Counted from the stretch's first letter, positions 47,801 to 58,096 are shown. The stretch is DNA of 64,000 bases from Mesocentrotus franciscanus (GCA_037976565.1 CP137680.1:29316348-29380347); one strand, 5' to 3'. Notes: generated from the sequence alone by a model not told the origin. A program made the numbers and translations.

Positions 47801-48969
47801 CCAGAACTGTGAGGACACGAAACACCCTCCCAGCCAATGTCGTGACCGCCCCATTTGTCGAAGCCTTTCGTCTCCAATTGACGAGAGGCTGCAGCAGCTA
47901 GATCCAATGCTGCTTTTACTTGCACCTTGCTAATTATTGTGACACACACTACACCAAAGTTCTGCAAGAATCTTCAAGATTGAAGAAAGCAGACTGCACA
48001 AAAAAAGAAGAAGAAATTCTGTAGTCTGTGCTGGTTATGTTTATTCTTCGTTAAAGAAACTATCAATCGGATATAATAAAATATTGATTACAAGAAATAG
48101 GGACAATTTTATCAGGTTCTTGAATCGAAAGGACTACACATTAAAAAAACGAACACACCTTGCTGACAATAATAGACAGCGAGGATGACGTTACATCGAC
48201 AAGGATACCATAAAACTTGTCGCCTTCAAGAGCAAATCTTATACGGTGGCATCGCTAGTATATGTTATTCTTTCACATGGAAATAATAGTAACGAGGAAG
48301 CTACTCAAATACTTTGTCCACCTTTAATACTTTTAATACTTCTCTGTTAGTGTCCAGAAAAAAATTATATGAGAATATTAAATAAAAATATTTGTAACGC
48401 CATAACTCATATGGCATCTAGAGGAGTTTGTATGATGCAACGAGTAATATTTCTCATTTTATACACTAACCATTAATCATTTAGCTCAAAAATTCCTACA
48501 GCATTATTCAACAGAACATCGCCATCAAACATCAGAAATGACAGTAAATACTTTTAGTATTGATATCACATACCTGAGTACTGTGTAAGATGTACATTTT
48601 CATTAGCAAAGTGCACGATTTGATCAATACGGTTCTAAAGCACTAGTACTTCTACCAAAACAATAAATGAAAAATAACACTGAAAGTAGCGTGTTTTTTT
48701 ACCAAGTAGAGGGACATCTGTGTCCACTTAATAGTACTTAAATAAACCAAATGTGTTAAAGAGTTTATAGAATGTATCGGCGTGTATAAGGTATCGAACA
48801 AAGTATTAATTGGGTCGTGTTTTGTTTCCAGACAATTCTCATGTTGCTTTACACGAAAAACCGATTATGATGTTTTATCTCTCTTTTTCAGATCACGTGT
48901 CTTATCTGCGTGGTCTCGCAATACCAGGAACTTCGTGAAGGTCGAGGAAAAGCCAGTGATGTGGTTTAA
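32822..48969 (+). CDS. LAPTM/Mtp-like tetraspan protein, copy B (complete, six exons)
   Basis: The exons are 32822-32896, 42193-42274, 43173-43273, 44508-44600, 45266-45328 and 48892-48969 (stop TAA). They total 492 bp, or 163 residues, with all junctions in frame and canonical. Exon 1 reads MAIMQSCCCFSNVRSGSMAC; the Cys-Cys-x-Cys / VRxGS start resembles the CCxCxxVRTGT start of LAPTM proteins. Four hydrophobic spans follow: GVYSL-ITSCIYLAVWSW; IVAAFLLIASIVLLVGVSQ; YMVAIMALMVLQAIAWIILF; and SIVLIVNLVFWLLFTALN joined to ITCLICVVSQYQELREGRG. The protein ends SDVV, with no proline-rich tail. Predicted role: a small endosomal/lysosomal or plasma membrane tetraspan protein of unknown cargo. Intron 1 is 9.3 kb and full of transposons, and intron 5 carries a LINE. 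The ATG choice is supported by the Cys-rich motif directly downstream and by the promoter about 190 bp upstream. Confidence 0.83.
33953..34482. mobile_element. TTAA-flanked MITE in copy B intron 1
   Basis: 530 bp with inverted ends AGGTACTATGTCCCTTTTGC and, in complement, AGATACTATGTCCCTTTTGC. TTAA flanks both sides (33949-33952, 34483-34486). No coding sequence. Confidence 0.75.
34487..36050. other. Part of copy B intron 1, no exon seen
   Basis: AT-rich; a (CT)n run lies at 35828-35866. Short open frames near 35720-35979 overlap the run and are not convincing. Confidence 0.5.
36051..36465. mobile_element. TA-flanked palindromic MITE in copy B intron 1
   Basis: 415 bp with inverted ends TGAAGAGTTTCATTCCAAAA and, in complement, TGAAGAGCTTGATTCCAAAA. 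It is flanked by TA on both sides, as in Tc1/mariner-type MITEs. An inner inverted pair (near 36245 and 36285) repeats the GGAATGAAAC / GATTTAGC words. No coding sequence. Confidence 0.7.
36829..38173 (+). repeat. 5' LTR
   Basis: 1345 bp. TATAAAA is at 37069-37075 and AATAAA at 38108-38113, giving a plausible U3-R-U5 order with an unusually long R of about 1 kb. Splice-like sites lie inside: a donor at 37172 (ATTAG|GTAAG), an acceptor ending at 37617 (CCTTTAG) and a second donor at 37698 (CCAGG|GTGAGT). Confidence 0.85.
38174..39851 (+). other. Interior of the LTR element
   Basis: Begins with the tRNA primer-binding site and ends with the polypurine tract. The part between shows no protein family. 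A second AAGCAGGGGAGCCC phrase near 38825 resembles the polypurine tract. CTCGACATGAGACCAG- and CAACATGAGACCGG-like phrases recur near 38992, 39500 and 39593, a hint of internal short repeats. Confidence 0.6.
39852..41191 (+). repeat. 3' LTR
   Basis: 1340 bp, matching the 5' LTR apart from scattered substitutions and a few short indels: an extra GA pair near 40077, and missing bases near 40667 and 40692. TATAAAA is at 40094-40100 and AATAAA at 41126-41131. The low divergence points to a fairly recent insertion. Confidence 0.85.
41196..42192. other. End of copy B intron 1
   Basis: Contains a short alternating CG run near 41631-41643 and a dispersed repeat near 41690-41810 related to 6640-6720. 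The exon acceptor at 42192 follows a normal pyrimidine tract. Confidence 0.5.
42303..42475 (+). repeat. Degenerate AGGGGCACNTAT repeats just after copy B exon 2
   Basis: Six or more copies of a roughly 25-30 bp unit with AGGGGCA(C/T)(C/G/T)TAT cores begin about 30 bp after the donor at 42275. No coding. Confidence 0.65.
43300..43400 (+). repeat. (GA)n microsatellite in copy B intron 3
   Basis: About 100 bp of GA-rich repeats starting 25 bp after the donor at 43274. Confidence 0.9.
43510..43660 (+). mobile_element. SINE fragment in copy B intron 3
   Basis: TGTCGTGACACTAGTGTCCGTTGGC fuses the first bases of a head directly to the body, with most of the tRNA part deleted. Then CACTCTTCACCCAGGTGGAG and CACAGAGCCCTCGGG match the family. 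Confidence 0.5.
45626..48018 (+). mobile_element. LINE (CR1/L2/Jockey group) insertion in copy B intron 5
   Basis: This is a degraded non-LTR retrotransposon. The end of the apurinic endonuclease domain is at 45651-46013, with GGDFNLPGWDW and the catalytic SDHD. Reverse transcriptase pieces are KPRKAPGPDGITPRVLKEL (about 46540), LSNYRPISLT (about 46720), LVLDFSKAFDKVDH (about 46935) and GVHQGSVLGP (about 47070). A C-terminal part runs 47416-47901 (KYLGVTITSDLRW just before it, then RRAARYTLNRY). Frame breaks occur near 46013, 46480, 46814 and 47225. The FADD catalytic box is missing: the sequence jumps from YFIND to DAIIY. The 3' end is an A-rich GAA tail. Insertion limits come from the empty site in the other arm. 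The element is dead. Confidence 0.8.
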
Positions 48970-51560
48970 CCATAGCAACGTGAAAAATGTCATCCTTCTG
49001 GGCATCGTTTTGTGAAACCGTCATGACTACAAGTTCACAGATATCCCCTTGAAACACGTGTTAAATTCAATTCACGCGATTCAATGGGTTCTCGGCGATC
49101 TTGTACTTATGACAGTGTCATGAAAAAAATCAGGCCCATCGAGAGGCTGGTGTTAAAATCATTGTTAAGGCTTTTTTGTTCAGATATGGCGCGGTTTACC
49201 GTTGCACAAATGTTTAATGTAAATGAGGCGTAAAAAAAAAAAGATGTTGTATTGCCTCTTGCGACCGACCCAAAAATCTTGAAATCTACGGTCGGCTTTA
49301 AAAAAAAAAATTGTTCTTACCATTTTTTAGAAAAAAAATGTTTAATGAATAAAAAAATATGTATTAAAGCATTCAAAACTGAGAAAAATCAGCCCAAAGA
49401 GGGTGGAAAAAGAAGAAAAAAAAGATTTCCGACCGACCCATGTTTTGGCACCTAAAGGGCAATAGAACATCTTTTTTTTAAAGGCCTGAATGGCAACTGC
49501 GCGGAACAAAGGTATAGCGTTTACACTGAGCTATGTGTTATAAGATACAGAACTGTGCAGCGTATTACACTTTACGTAATCTTAAGAAAAAACCACCACG
49601 GTTTTGCAACGTCATGTCTGATAGAGCTTTAGACGTATGGGGAAAGGGATTTAAAGAAGACTAAACAAAACATGAACCAACATTTTCCTGAATTTCCTAT
49701 TGATAGTTTGGACCATTAAAGTTTGTCTGCAAAAAATCGTAACCATCCACCATATCATGTGAATAATAGGGCTACAGCTGCTCTCTAAAAATTCACACTG
49801 TCAATAATTGTGTTTCAAAAGAAGGCGAATTACATACAATACCTGTTGTTCGGTCGGACAAGCCATAATGTTTGTCCTACCTGGCAACAATTACTGTACG
49901 CAATTCGCATTCTGAAAATTGAAAAAAAATTATTGACAGGTGAATGAAATAGATTTGTAACATGGCCATCAACTTTGATTACATTACGAAAATAGTATAT
50001 TTGTGATGCAATGTGGGCATTGTGAGCAGCAGATGGCAGTATATGTAAATCTGAAGTAGTAGAATATCCTTCCTTTAGACTGTACGTCCTCTTTGAATCA
50101 AACTGCCCTTTTTTTGGTTCAATTTTACGAAAATTTATGATTTGTATATATGACAAAAAATGCTTCCGAAGCAAAATAGATAATGGTTATCAAATAATTT
50201 ATTCATCTTGACTGTCAACCTGTACTGTGTATAGCGATTTTTGTGTCATATGCAGTAGCAATATAACACTAATCAGTCTTACATGTAAATTGATAGGCAG
50301 TATTGGTTGCTACTTCAGAAGGAGTGTGCGCATGCAGTTGACACGCTTTCTATTTCTCTTACGAAGACATATACTTGTAAATATCTTTTTAATAAGTTTC
50401 GTTTAACCGAGAGGATGTATCATTCTTAAATTTATGTTGACTCTGCAGTACAGTGGTGCACAGTATAGTAGATAGCTCTTGGAATAATAGATCATGAGGC
50501 TGGTATTATATTGCTGTAAAAATGAGGCTTACCTGGAACATACATTTTAAATCCATGTTCAGCGCCCGTTTTCATTACACTTCCCCAGACCCCGTTCTCA
50601 ACTAAATATGTTAACTACGCAATTAGTTGACAGTTGTCATTGTAGTTCTGTATGCATTTTTTGCAAATATTTCTTATTAAGTTTCTATGTATCCAGAATA
50701 TGTTTGCAGCTTAATTTGCATGTTGAAATTGCAGCAAAATAGTGAATGGTAGAGTTTAGATCTTACAGTAGTTAGGTCGAAATGGAAAGGTGTAATTGGT
50801 TGACCTAGTTTAGTAGTCCGTAGGCACAGACTTTAACTTGACTTTTGACCACAAATCCTAAACTCTTGAGCAGAACCTAGGTCTGTCAGTCTATGACTGT
50901 GTCCGGAGCAGATTGAGTACAAAGCCTATGTCGTATGGTATCAGCGTAGTCTCAAAGTGCAGACACTTTTATACAAATTAAAGGACAAGGGTTTCTGCCT
51001 GCAAACTGGTTTCGAAGTTTTTTCCATTTTATGCTTGTTATGTAAATACATGTATTTAGACGCATAATGACTGCAATAGTTTTTATAATGATGTTCATGA
51101 AGGCCCATATTCATAAAAACATAAACTACATAAATGTGAACGAAATATACATTACCATTACTACAGTGTTGTATACAATACTCTATAGAACATACCTGAT
51201 AATTGACATAAGATGACGCAATAAATGATAAAGATTAGAAGATTCATGCTTAATCTACTGGTTTTTCTTAGGTCACAAAATTTCGACGTACATTACATCT
51301 TCATCAAGTGGTTTTGACAAAACTATTTTTTTAATATAAAAATCTAACCTATATTACTATAGTCCTATATATAGTATGTGTACTGTAGGATGGCAATTAG
51401 TGGATAGCTAGCTTAATTAGGTGTTATGAATATGGGCTCAGAATAATATAACATAATGTCTTTTATATCATATTTGAATAAAGAGTAGTCAATATTTTAG
51501 GTTTTGAGACAGTTTTTCTTCGGTTTTTTGTTAATAAAGTTTTGGAGCTTGAAAACCCAG
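48970..51560 (+). other. Candidate 3' UTR of copy B, with poly(A) signal at 51533
   Basis: After the stop at 48969 there is no gene for 2.5 kb. AATAAA at 51533-51538 is kept at the matching place in the inverted arm (reverse complement at 58097-58102). Both are followed by similar sequence containing GTTGTC. An internal AATAAA near 49339 lies in an insertion that the other arm lacks and is a weaker candidate. The assignment is an inference from that conservation. Confidence 0.35.
49228..49487. mobile_element. MITE in the left arm only
   Basis: Inverted ends AAAAAGATGTTGTATTGCC and, in complement, AAAAAGATGTTCTATTGCCC. Inner GACCGACCC words occur at 49262 and 49432. The right arm reads straight through at the matching place (GCGTAAATGAATGGCAACTG in complement near 59575), so this is an insertion into the left arm. 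Confidence 0.6.
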
Positions 51561-52827
51561 CGTTGTCGATGTTATACTTATTTGTTATTGTATCACTGTG
51601 TTTATGCATCTCCCTGGTTTATGATAACATTTCTGAGCACCCGGTTAAAATGACTACAATTGATTGTGAATCAATTGATGAAAAGCACCAATCAGTGGAA
51701 CCGAACTTAATTGTGAGCTGCGAATACAATGCTGCACTAGTGTTTAAAAAACACAGGATGAATGTAAGCTGGTCTTGATTTACTTACATTCTCTGGTTTA
51801 CCTGATTCAGGGACTCTTCAGCTATTAATCTGCAGCCAATTTTGTGTTTCCCAATTTAAAAATGAAATATTAATTTAATTTCAATTAGTTTCCCCTACTC
51901 ATGTATAATCTACCCCGCTAATACACACAAAACCCATGAGCCAATTTTACACATAAAGCTATGCAGGGATACGATGTTACCACAAAATAGTCTTGTACAT
52001 AAATAAATGACATAATGGATATTATTGATGTGCTCTTGAATAAGAATGGCGTCGAGAAGTCGAATGCCTTACAGAGAGTTAAAAATGGTTTGCGCATTTT
52101 TTTTCTTCTAAATACTGGTCCTTCAAACAATTTTTGGGGTGGACGCCGCGGGAGCGAGAAACACCCATTGGACATATTATTTAATAGCCATCTATATAGG
52201 CCCAACAGAGTTTACCAGACCAGGTTAAGTTGATTAATTGGTTACTTTTATTCATAGTACATGCAACATTACCAATGAAGTGAATAAGGCTTTAAAAACA
52301 GAAGAATATACGCCATTCCAACTTAAAACAAGTTGGCCAGACTGGGGCCAAACAAATAAATGCAATGTATTGTTTGACCTTGCAAAACTTCAAAAAGCGA
52401 TTCCAAAACAGTTGCTTACCAAAGGAAATAACTCTCAATTGAAAAGAACAAATTTACAAATTCCAAGAATTCTTAGTAGAGGTAAAATAAAAAAGCTGAA
52501 TGAGTTAACTAGTAAACAATACTATGACATGCTACGCCTAAATGGTGGGGTCGCTAGATGTCGTATATTTTTGGGAAAAGCTTTTAGATAAAGATATCAA
52601 TTGACCAAATTGTTTTAAAAGAAATTTAATTAACATTAATGATAATAAGCTGAAAGAATTTCACTTTAAGATTTTGTATAATATTCTACCAGTGAGAAAG
52701 AATCTTTTGAAGTAGAATCTTGCACCTGATGATACATGTAAAACTTGTAAAGCAAGTGAAGACATTGTTCATGCGTTTATTTCATGTAAATATAATGACT
52801 CCTTAAAATCATATTTATGCTGGTTAA

Positions 52828-54059
52828 AGGCCAGGTTCATTGAAATTTGGAAAAAAGGCAAATCACACCTCTACAGATTGCTGAGAACATTAACAAAATG
52901 ACTAAAGTACTTTTAAAGCCCTCACTATTGTGAGGAATAAATTAATTGCAATTTTGATACCCTTTCCAAAACCCACTCACAAAGTGAAATGACGGCGTTA
53001 TTTACATGCGATAAAATGACGTCACATTATGAACAACCTGCAATCACACATTCGGGACAATGTTGGATACCCATTGCAATTTTTAGATATGGGTTAACGT
53101 TGTTTGTATATTTACCGCCAGTTGTGATATTTCCTTTATTTTAGGCACTTTGAATGAGATACACTGAATAAATAATACTTTCTACAAATGTGTATTCGAT
53201 TTTTATGTTATTTACCGTCACATTTGACCATAAAAATCGGGAAAATAATCACATATTCTGAGGGCAGCTCAGCGTGTATGTGTCGGATCTGGGAGTGCCT
53301 AGGACATTTTGCATGCTGAACTAACGACTCTTCTGGGGCAAAATATGCGACAAGTTTACATATAATTGTCCAAATATTCATTACGAAAATGTCTGATTAG
53401 GCCGATTAGTTTAGATTTTTGATAGATAAATGGGGAAAGTGGAAGTCGAGAGAAGACTTAGATCAGTCCGGTTCGCGATTCACAGCTAGCTCGATCAAGC
53501 GCCGGGCCGGCTGGCCTGGCTGTGATATGCGGGCTCATGTAGATACGCAGCGACTGCGGCTGCCCCGACAGCTTGTGCTTGTCTATCGGCAAAATCTTCC
53601 AGATCTTCTTCTAGGTCTAGATCTCCCAAATCTCCATTGTCGTTGTCGCTGTCCGAGGTACTTCCTTCTTCTATCTCCTCAAAACTCAAATCAAGTATGC
53701 TTTCGTCCATATCGATATTTTCAGGGTGACTTTGATGAAGGTAAACAACGTTGGGTAAGAATGGGTACGGTCCTCAAGAGTCAATGCAATACATGTGAAT
53801 TGCACGCAAACTGCATCGCGCACCGATCAGCTGAGCGGCCCATTGTATTAATTGTTCATTGTGCTACGTCACTCAAAAATCAGCTGACTTACGATGTTTT
53901 CGGGGTCTCGAGTGGGGTGATATTTCGTCAAGTTTAATCAACTTTTATAATTTTCGCACGAATTTACAAGTTACACAAATGTGATAGTTTTACTCAGTGT
54001 AATGTTCTGATTACAATGATACCAAATTCAGTCGATTTCAAAATCAATGAACCTGGCCT
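52828..54059. mobile_element. DNA transposon with TTAA target duplication, inserted in a LINE
   Basis: The 1232-bp element starts AGGCCAGGTTCATTG and ends with its perfect complement CAATGAACCTGGCCT. TTAA flanks both sides (52824-52827 and 54060-54063). Removing the element and one TTAA restores a continuous LINE reading frame, so the limits are secure. TTAA duplication is characteristic of piggyBac- and Kolobok-type elements. Inside, on the minus strand, is a short acidic open frame (53710-53495). No transposase core is visible, so it is non-autonomous or internally deleted. Confidence 0.8.
53495..53710 (-). pseudogene. Acidic N-terminal open frame inside the TTAA element
   Basis: The 71-residue minus-strand frame begins MDESILDLSFEEIEEG and has Asp/Glu/Ser-rich runs (STSDSDNDNGDLGDLDLEED), then an Ala-rich part. 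Its base composition is higher in GC than the flanks. It resembles the acidic, disordered N-terminus seen before the catalytic domain of some transposases, but no catalytic domain follows. It may be a residual first exon of the parent transposase, or chance. The start codon is the first ATG of the frame. Confidence 0.3.
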
Positions 54060-54314
54060 TTAATAGAAAAAGTGTTTGATACAGAAATAAAAATTACAGC
54101 AGATCATTTTATTAAGGTAGGTGAGGAAAACTGCATTTGGTTAATATATAAAATGATAATATTACGCATCAAAAAAGGGTACGATCTTAGAAAATCTGGA
54201 TTGAAGTATATCTTTATTTCAGAGCTTAGAAAAAGAAATGAAATTGATCAAAATCGAAGTAATAAAAACAAATCAATATATGATTTTCCTAATCGACTAT
54301 CAGAGTACATTTGA

Positions 54315-55483
54315 AACAGTCTATATTATGTTACACATGTACAATTCAAGTCTTATATGAAAAAAAGAAAAGAAAAAAATAACATGTATGGTTTTATGAA
54401 CTTATGTTTGTGATATATGTTGTAAAAGTTTGAAATCATGATGCAAGAATTAATAAAAACGAAAGTTGAAAAAGAAAGAAAAAAGTTGGCTAAACTACAG
54501 GCATAATGTGAAAAGGGGTCAGTTATGGGCACAATATAAAGAGATTCGATCATACAAAGTATGTCCTCCGAAATGTCCACCAAAGGAGGACTAGAGGGAC
54601 AACTAAAACTGTGATCTTTGACATGCCATAGGTTTTGCCTTGGATGCATTATGAGAGCTTTGTCCAATTTAAACGTTGATTTTGGAGGGTCAATGCTTAT
54701 TCATGAGCAATGACGTCAATAATTTGCCAATTGTTGTTTGGTGATTGGCTATCAATAAAATGTTTTATGTATTAGACCGTGCATAAAAACATTTTTTCAT
54801 TCCCATAATTCCCTACGACACTTCATAAGAATATGTAAAATGGCGATTTTATGAACTGTGCAACCACTTTACGCTATTCAAACACGGACGATAAAACATG
54901 TTTCCTTTAAAGTGAATTCCTATTCCAATAGAAGTTTGTCAAGTAAATCTCAGTAAAGCAGAGAATCGACAGGGGAACATCGACAAAGAAGTGATACCAT
55001 ATGATACCAAGAAAAGTAAGTAAAATCCATTTTGGGTGAAAATCTCTGTAATGAATGTGATTTTTTTTTCGTCGTTGCACTTGCAGTCTGTTGGCTCTAT
55101 GCATTGTTACAACGTAATACCCCCTATTGGATCTATCCCATCCCCTTTTCTTTTGTCTAACCAAATAATATTAACTGATTGAATAAACTCTAATTTAAAT
55201 CATCGACGTTAACTTATCTAGAAACAATCAAAGGTTTACCATAGATTATTTCATTTGGACACCTCTCCATATTTCAGTTCGTGGGTTGATTATCGACAAT
55301 AATCAATGGTAGATGTGGACCTGTTACACAGACTGTGCTAATATCTCATTGCGATTCGAAGCCGACGGAATCTTCTCAAGCGGATTATGATTATGTTGTT
55401 TGGCCGATGCTAGCCGGGTGTAACAAACAACAAGAAGTGACTGCGTTTCCTGAGCTGGCGCGGCTATAACTTACTTAGCCTAC
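54315..55483. other. No gene seen between the LINE fragment and the palindromic repeats
   Basis: AT-rich spacer in the loop of the large inverted duplication. Minus-strand open frames near 54353-55164 are short and have no recognisable domain. Confidence 0.5.
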
Positions 55484-55549
55484 ACTTTAGTGTTAGATCT
55501 AGACTATAGCCTATAGGCACAGTCTATAGTATAGATCTAACACTAAAGT
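55484..55549. repeat. Short near-perfect hairpin
   Basis: ACTTTAGTGTTAGATCTAGA pairs with its complement ATAGATCTAACACTAAAGT across a loop of about 14 bases, with a stem of about 26 bp and one mismatch. No flanking element is evident. Confidence 0.75.
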
Positions 55550-55650
55550 CTACGCTGAATCTGGACCTGGATCACGATGACTATGACACTATGACATTAA
55601 ACAGCTTTTATCCTAGCATTTATGATAGAATCCTGTACCTTGAACTTTGC

Positions 55651-56187
55651 TTCATATCAAGTTCAGATCGGGTAAATTTGACATTTCCAAGCGGTCCAAA
55701 CCATTCTTACTAGTTCGCAACTTGTTTTTTTTTTAAGTTTATAACCCAACCACCCCGTTCAGAGACAGTTCAACTTGTCCTCATCTCGTTCTTAGTGCGT
55801 CCGAACGCGCTCCTATCGTGCGTGTGCAACCCCGTCCTGGTTCGAGGGCTATACAAACCCAACGCGTTCTTGCTAATTGATCCTCGACCACATCACGTTG
55901 TAACAGTTCCTAGTAGGATCGAAGTACGACAATTCCGTTCATAGTACGGCAATTCCGTTCGTAGTACGTCCATCTCGTTTTAAGTCCGAGATGAGGACGG
56001 GTTTAACTGTCTCTAAACGGGGTGGTCGGGTTAAAAAAAACTAGATAGAACAAATGGCGAACTAGTTAGAATGGGTTTGGACGTATTAGGAACGAGGTAG
56101 AACTAGTTAATAATGGGTTTAAACTGACTACGGACTGGCTTGGACTGCCTGGAAATTGCAAATTTACCCGATCTGAACTTGATATGA
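55651..56187. repeat. Palindromic repeat built of TAGTACGTCC-like words
   Basis: TTCATATCAAGTTCAGATCGG at the left matches, in complement, CGATCTGAACTTGATATGAA-type sequence at 56169-56187. Inner pairs include CCACCCCGTTCAGAGACAGT (55750) with ACTGTCTCTAAACGGGGTGG (56008). A third, direct copy of the outer words lies at 56388-56440. About 540 bp with a centre near 55920; no gene and no clear target duplication. Confidence 0.7.
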
Positions 56188-56484
56188 ACTGACTGTGGAC
56201 GCCCGACTACAACCCGTTTTACGATTTTCTAGGACGGTTCCAGAACGTAGTGAGAACTATTTTGGTGTGATGGGGGCTTAAACGGGTTGAGGTCGGGGTA
56301 GAATGTGTATATAATGTCTATAATACGATCCTAGTTGTTTCATAAACAGTCCTTAATACGTCCATATCGTCTGTACCCCGTTCACAGTCAGTTCATATCA
56401 AGTTTAGATCGGGTAAATTTGCCATTTCCAACTATCCCAGTCCGTCCATAGTCAGTTTAAATCCGTTCTTAACTAGTATTAGCG

Positions 56485-57799
56485 AGCTTTCGATTTTCGC
56501 ACCGAACGTCGGCTACGACGTGATGAGACGTTGCGCAGCTCATGTCCGTTCCTTTAGCGGAAGTGCTTTCGATTTTTCACGACGGTGCTTTCGTCGGTCA
56601 CGTGACCAATTTTCTAGATCAGGTGACTAAATCAGGTACTAAATTCACAGTGCGCGGAAATCTGATACGAAGATTAACATAAGGATGAGAGAAAGAGAAA
56701 GTTAGAATGATACAACAAAGAATAACATAAGAATAGGTGATAGAAGAAGAAACAAAGGATAGCAAGAGGAAAATAATAATAGAATGATAAAAACAACGCA
56801 TAATATAAGAGAAGGTGATAAGAGAAAGAAACAAAGAATAACATAAGGAAAGACAGAAAGAGAGAGTGATAGAATGATAACAGCATGGAATAACATAAGA
56901 AAAGGTGATAGAGGGAAGAAACAAAGAACAACATAAGGAAAGACAGAAAGAAAAAGTAATAGAACGATAAAAGCAAAGAATAACATAAGAAAAGGTGATA
57001 GAAGGAAGAAATAAAGGGTAGCGTAAGGAAAGATAGGAAGAGGAAATTATAGAATAATAGAAACAAAGAATAACATAAGATAAGCGTATGTAACCTTGGT
57101 TTTAGGTTTTTAAAATATTTTAATTGTATTATTGCAAAATTATGTCCTGAAGTATGTTAAACTTTAACTTATGTGTATTTTACTTTCTTTCTTGAATCAC
57201 TTGATTGTCGTATGCCCACAATTATACAATTTTCACACAACTGCGCCAGGAGTGTCAATTTTGACCGACATGGCGCATTATAGATGTTCACTATTATTAT
57301 AAAAGAATGTGATAACATGATAAAAACAAAGAATAACATATTAAGAGAAGGTGATAGAAGGAAGAAACAAAGGGTAGCGTAAGGAAAGATAGGAACAGGA
57401 AATAATAGAACAATAGGAACACAGAATAACGTAAGAGAAAGTGATAGAAGGAAGAAACAAATAAGAACATAAGGGAAGACAGAAACAGAAAGTCATAGAA
57501 TGATAAAAACAAAGAATAACATAAGAAAAGGTGATAGAAGGAAGAAACAAATAATAACATAAAATATTTTAGAAGAAAAAAAAGAATAACTTAAGGAAAG
57601 ACAGAAAGTTTGATCAGGGAAACCGAGGAAACTGCACCCACGTTGCCGATTTCACGACGACGGGAATTCAGGGAAATTTCCCCCGACTCCCGTAGTGTGA
57701 TTTGGAAGGGAACGTGTGGCCAGAAGCTCACGCATGCGCAGGGGAATAAATATGTCGTCACTCGTAGTAGCCGACGTTCGGTGTGAGAATCGAAAGCTG
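56485..57799. repeat. Inverted pair enclosing the minisatellite
   Basis: GAGCTTTCGATTTTCGCACC and GAACGTCGGCTAC at 56485-56520 match, in complement, the stretch at 57766-57799 (GTAGCCGACGTTC, then GGTGTGAGAATCGAAAGCTG). This may mark the termini of one element; its right end meets the start of the right duplication arm. Confidence 0.55.
56680..57610 (-). repeat. 90-bp minisatellite in two blocks
   Basis: The phrase GAATAACATAAGAAAAGGTG recurs at 90-base spacing (for example 56888 and 56978). Block one is about 56680-57085 and block two about 57297-57610, separated by 210 bp of unrelated AT-rich DNA. Long Phe/Leu/Tyr/Ser-rich minus-strand open frames here are artefacts of the purine-rich repeat. 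Confidence 0.8.
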
Positions 57800-58096
57800 C
57801 CTAATAAATGAAGAGTCCCTGGATCCGGTAAACTAGCAAATGTAAGTAAATTAAGCCCTGCTTCCATTGATTCTGTTTGGTATTTTTAACACAAGTGCAG
57901 CAGTGTACTTGCAGCTCACACTTAGGTTTAGTCCCATGCGTGCCATTATTGTGTCGGTTCCACTGATAGGTGTTCGTCATAAATTAATTCGAAATCATCT
58001 GTAGTCATTTTAACTTTGTGCTCAGAAGGTTTGTCATGAACACAGGGATACAATAATAAATAAAATAGACAACGCTGGTGTTTCAAACTCCGAGAC

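Larger units (their letters stand above)
43845..51826 (+). repeat. Left arm of a large inverted duplication
   Basis: From about 43845 to 51826 this segment reappears in reverse complement from 64000 down to about 57803. Landmarks that pair are: GTACATTCGGCATCGAGG (44110) with the complement near 63700; copy B exon 5 with 61743-61805; exon 6 with 60210-60287; GGTCACAAAATTTCGACGTA (about 51271) with TACGTCGAAATTTTGTGACC near 58347; and the AATAAA. The far-left limit is set by the window end, so the duplication probably extends further. Boundaries were read by eye. Confidence 0.85.
52019..54314 (+). mobile_element. Old LINE fragment (L1/Tx1-like C-terminus), split by a TTAA transposon
   Basis: Degraded coding sequence includes IPRILSRGKIKKLNELTSKQ (about 52460), a zinc-knuckle-like part at about 52660-52800 (KEFHFKILYNILPVRKN, LAPDDTCKTCKASED, HAFISC), and after the insertion at 52828-54059 a continuing frame from 54064 (EKVFDTEIKITADHF ... 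RLSEYI, stop at 54312). The C-x2-C ... H-x4-C pattern after a hydrophobic ILP segment is typical of the zinc-binding region following LINE reverse transcriptases. Stops and frame breaks are frequent. The start is uncertain: the part before 52238 has no clear homology. Confidence 0.55.

Noticed and set aside
56619..57560. Multi-span-looking hydrophobic minus-strand open frames of 69-130 residues
   Set aside because: They arise from a purine-rich 90-bp minisatellite; the Phe/Leu/Ser pattern repeats with its period and there is no start or splice context.
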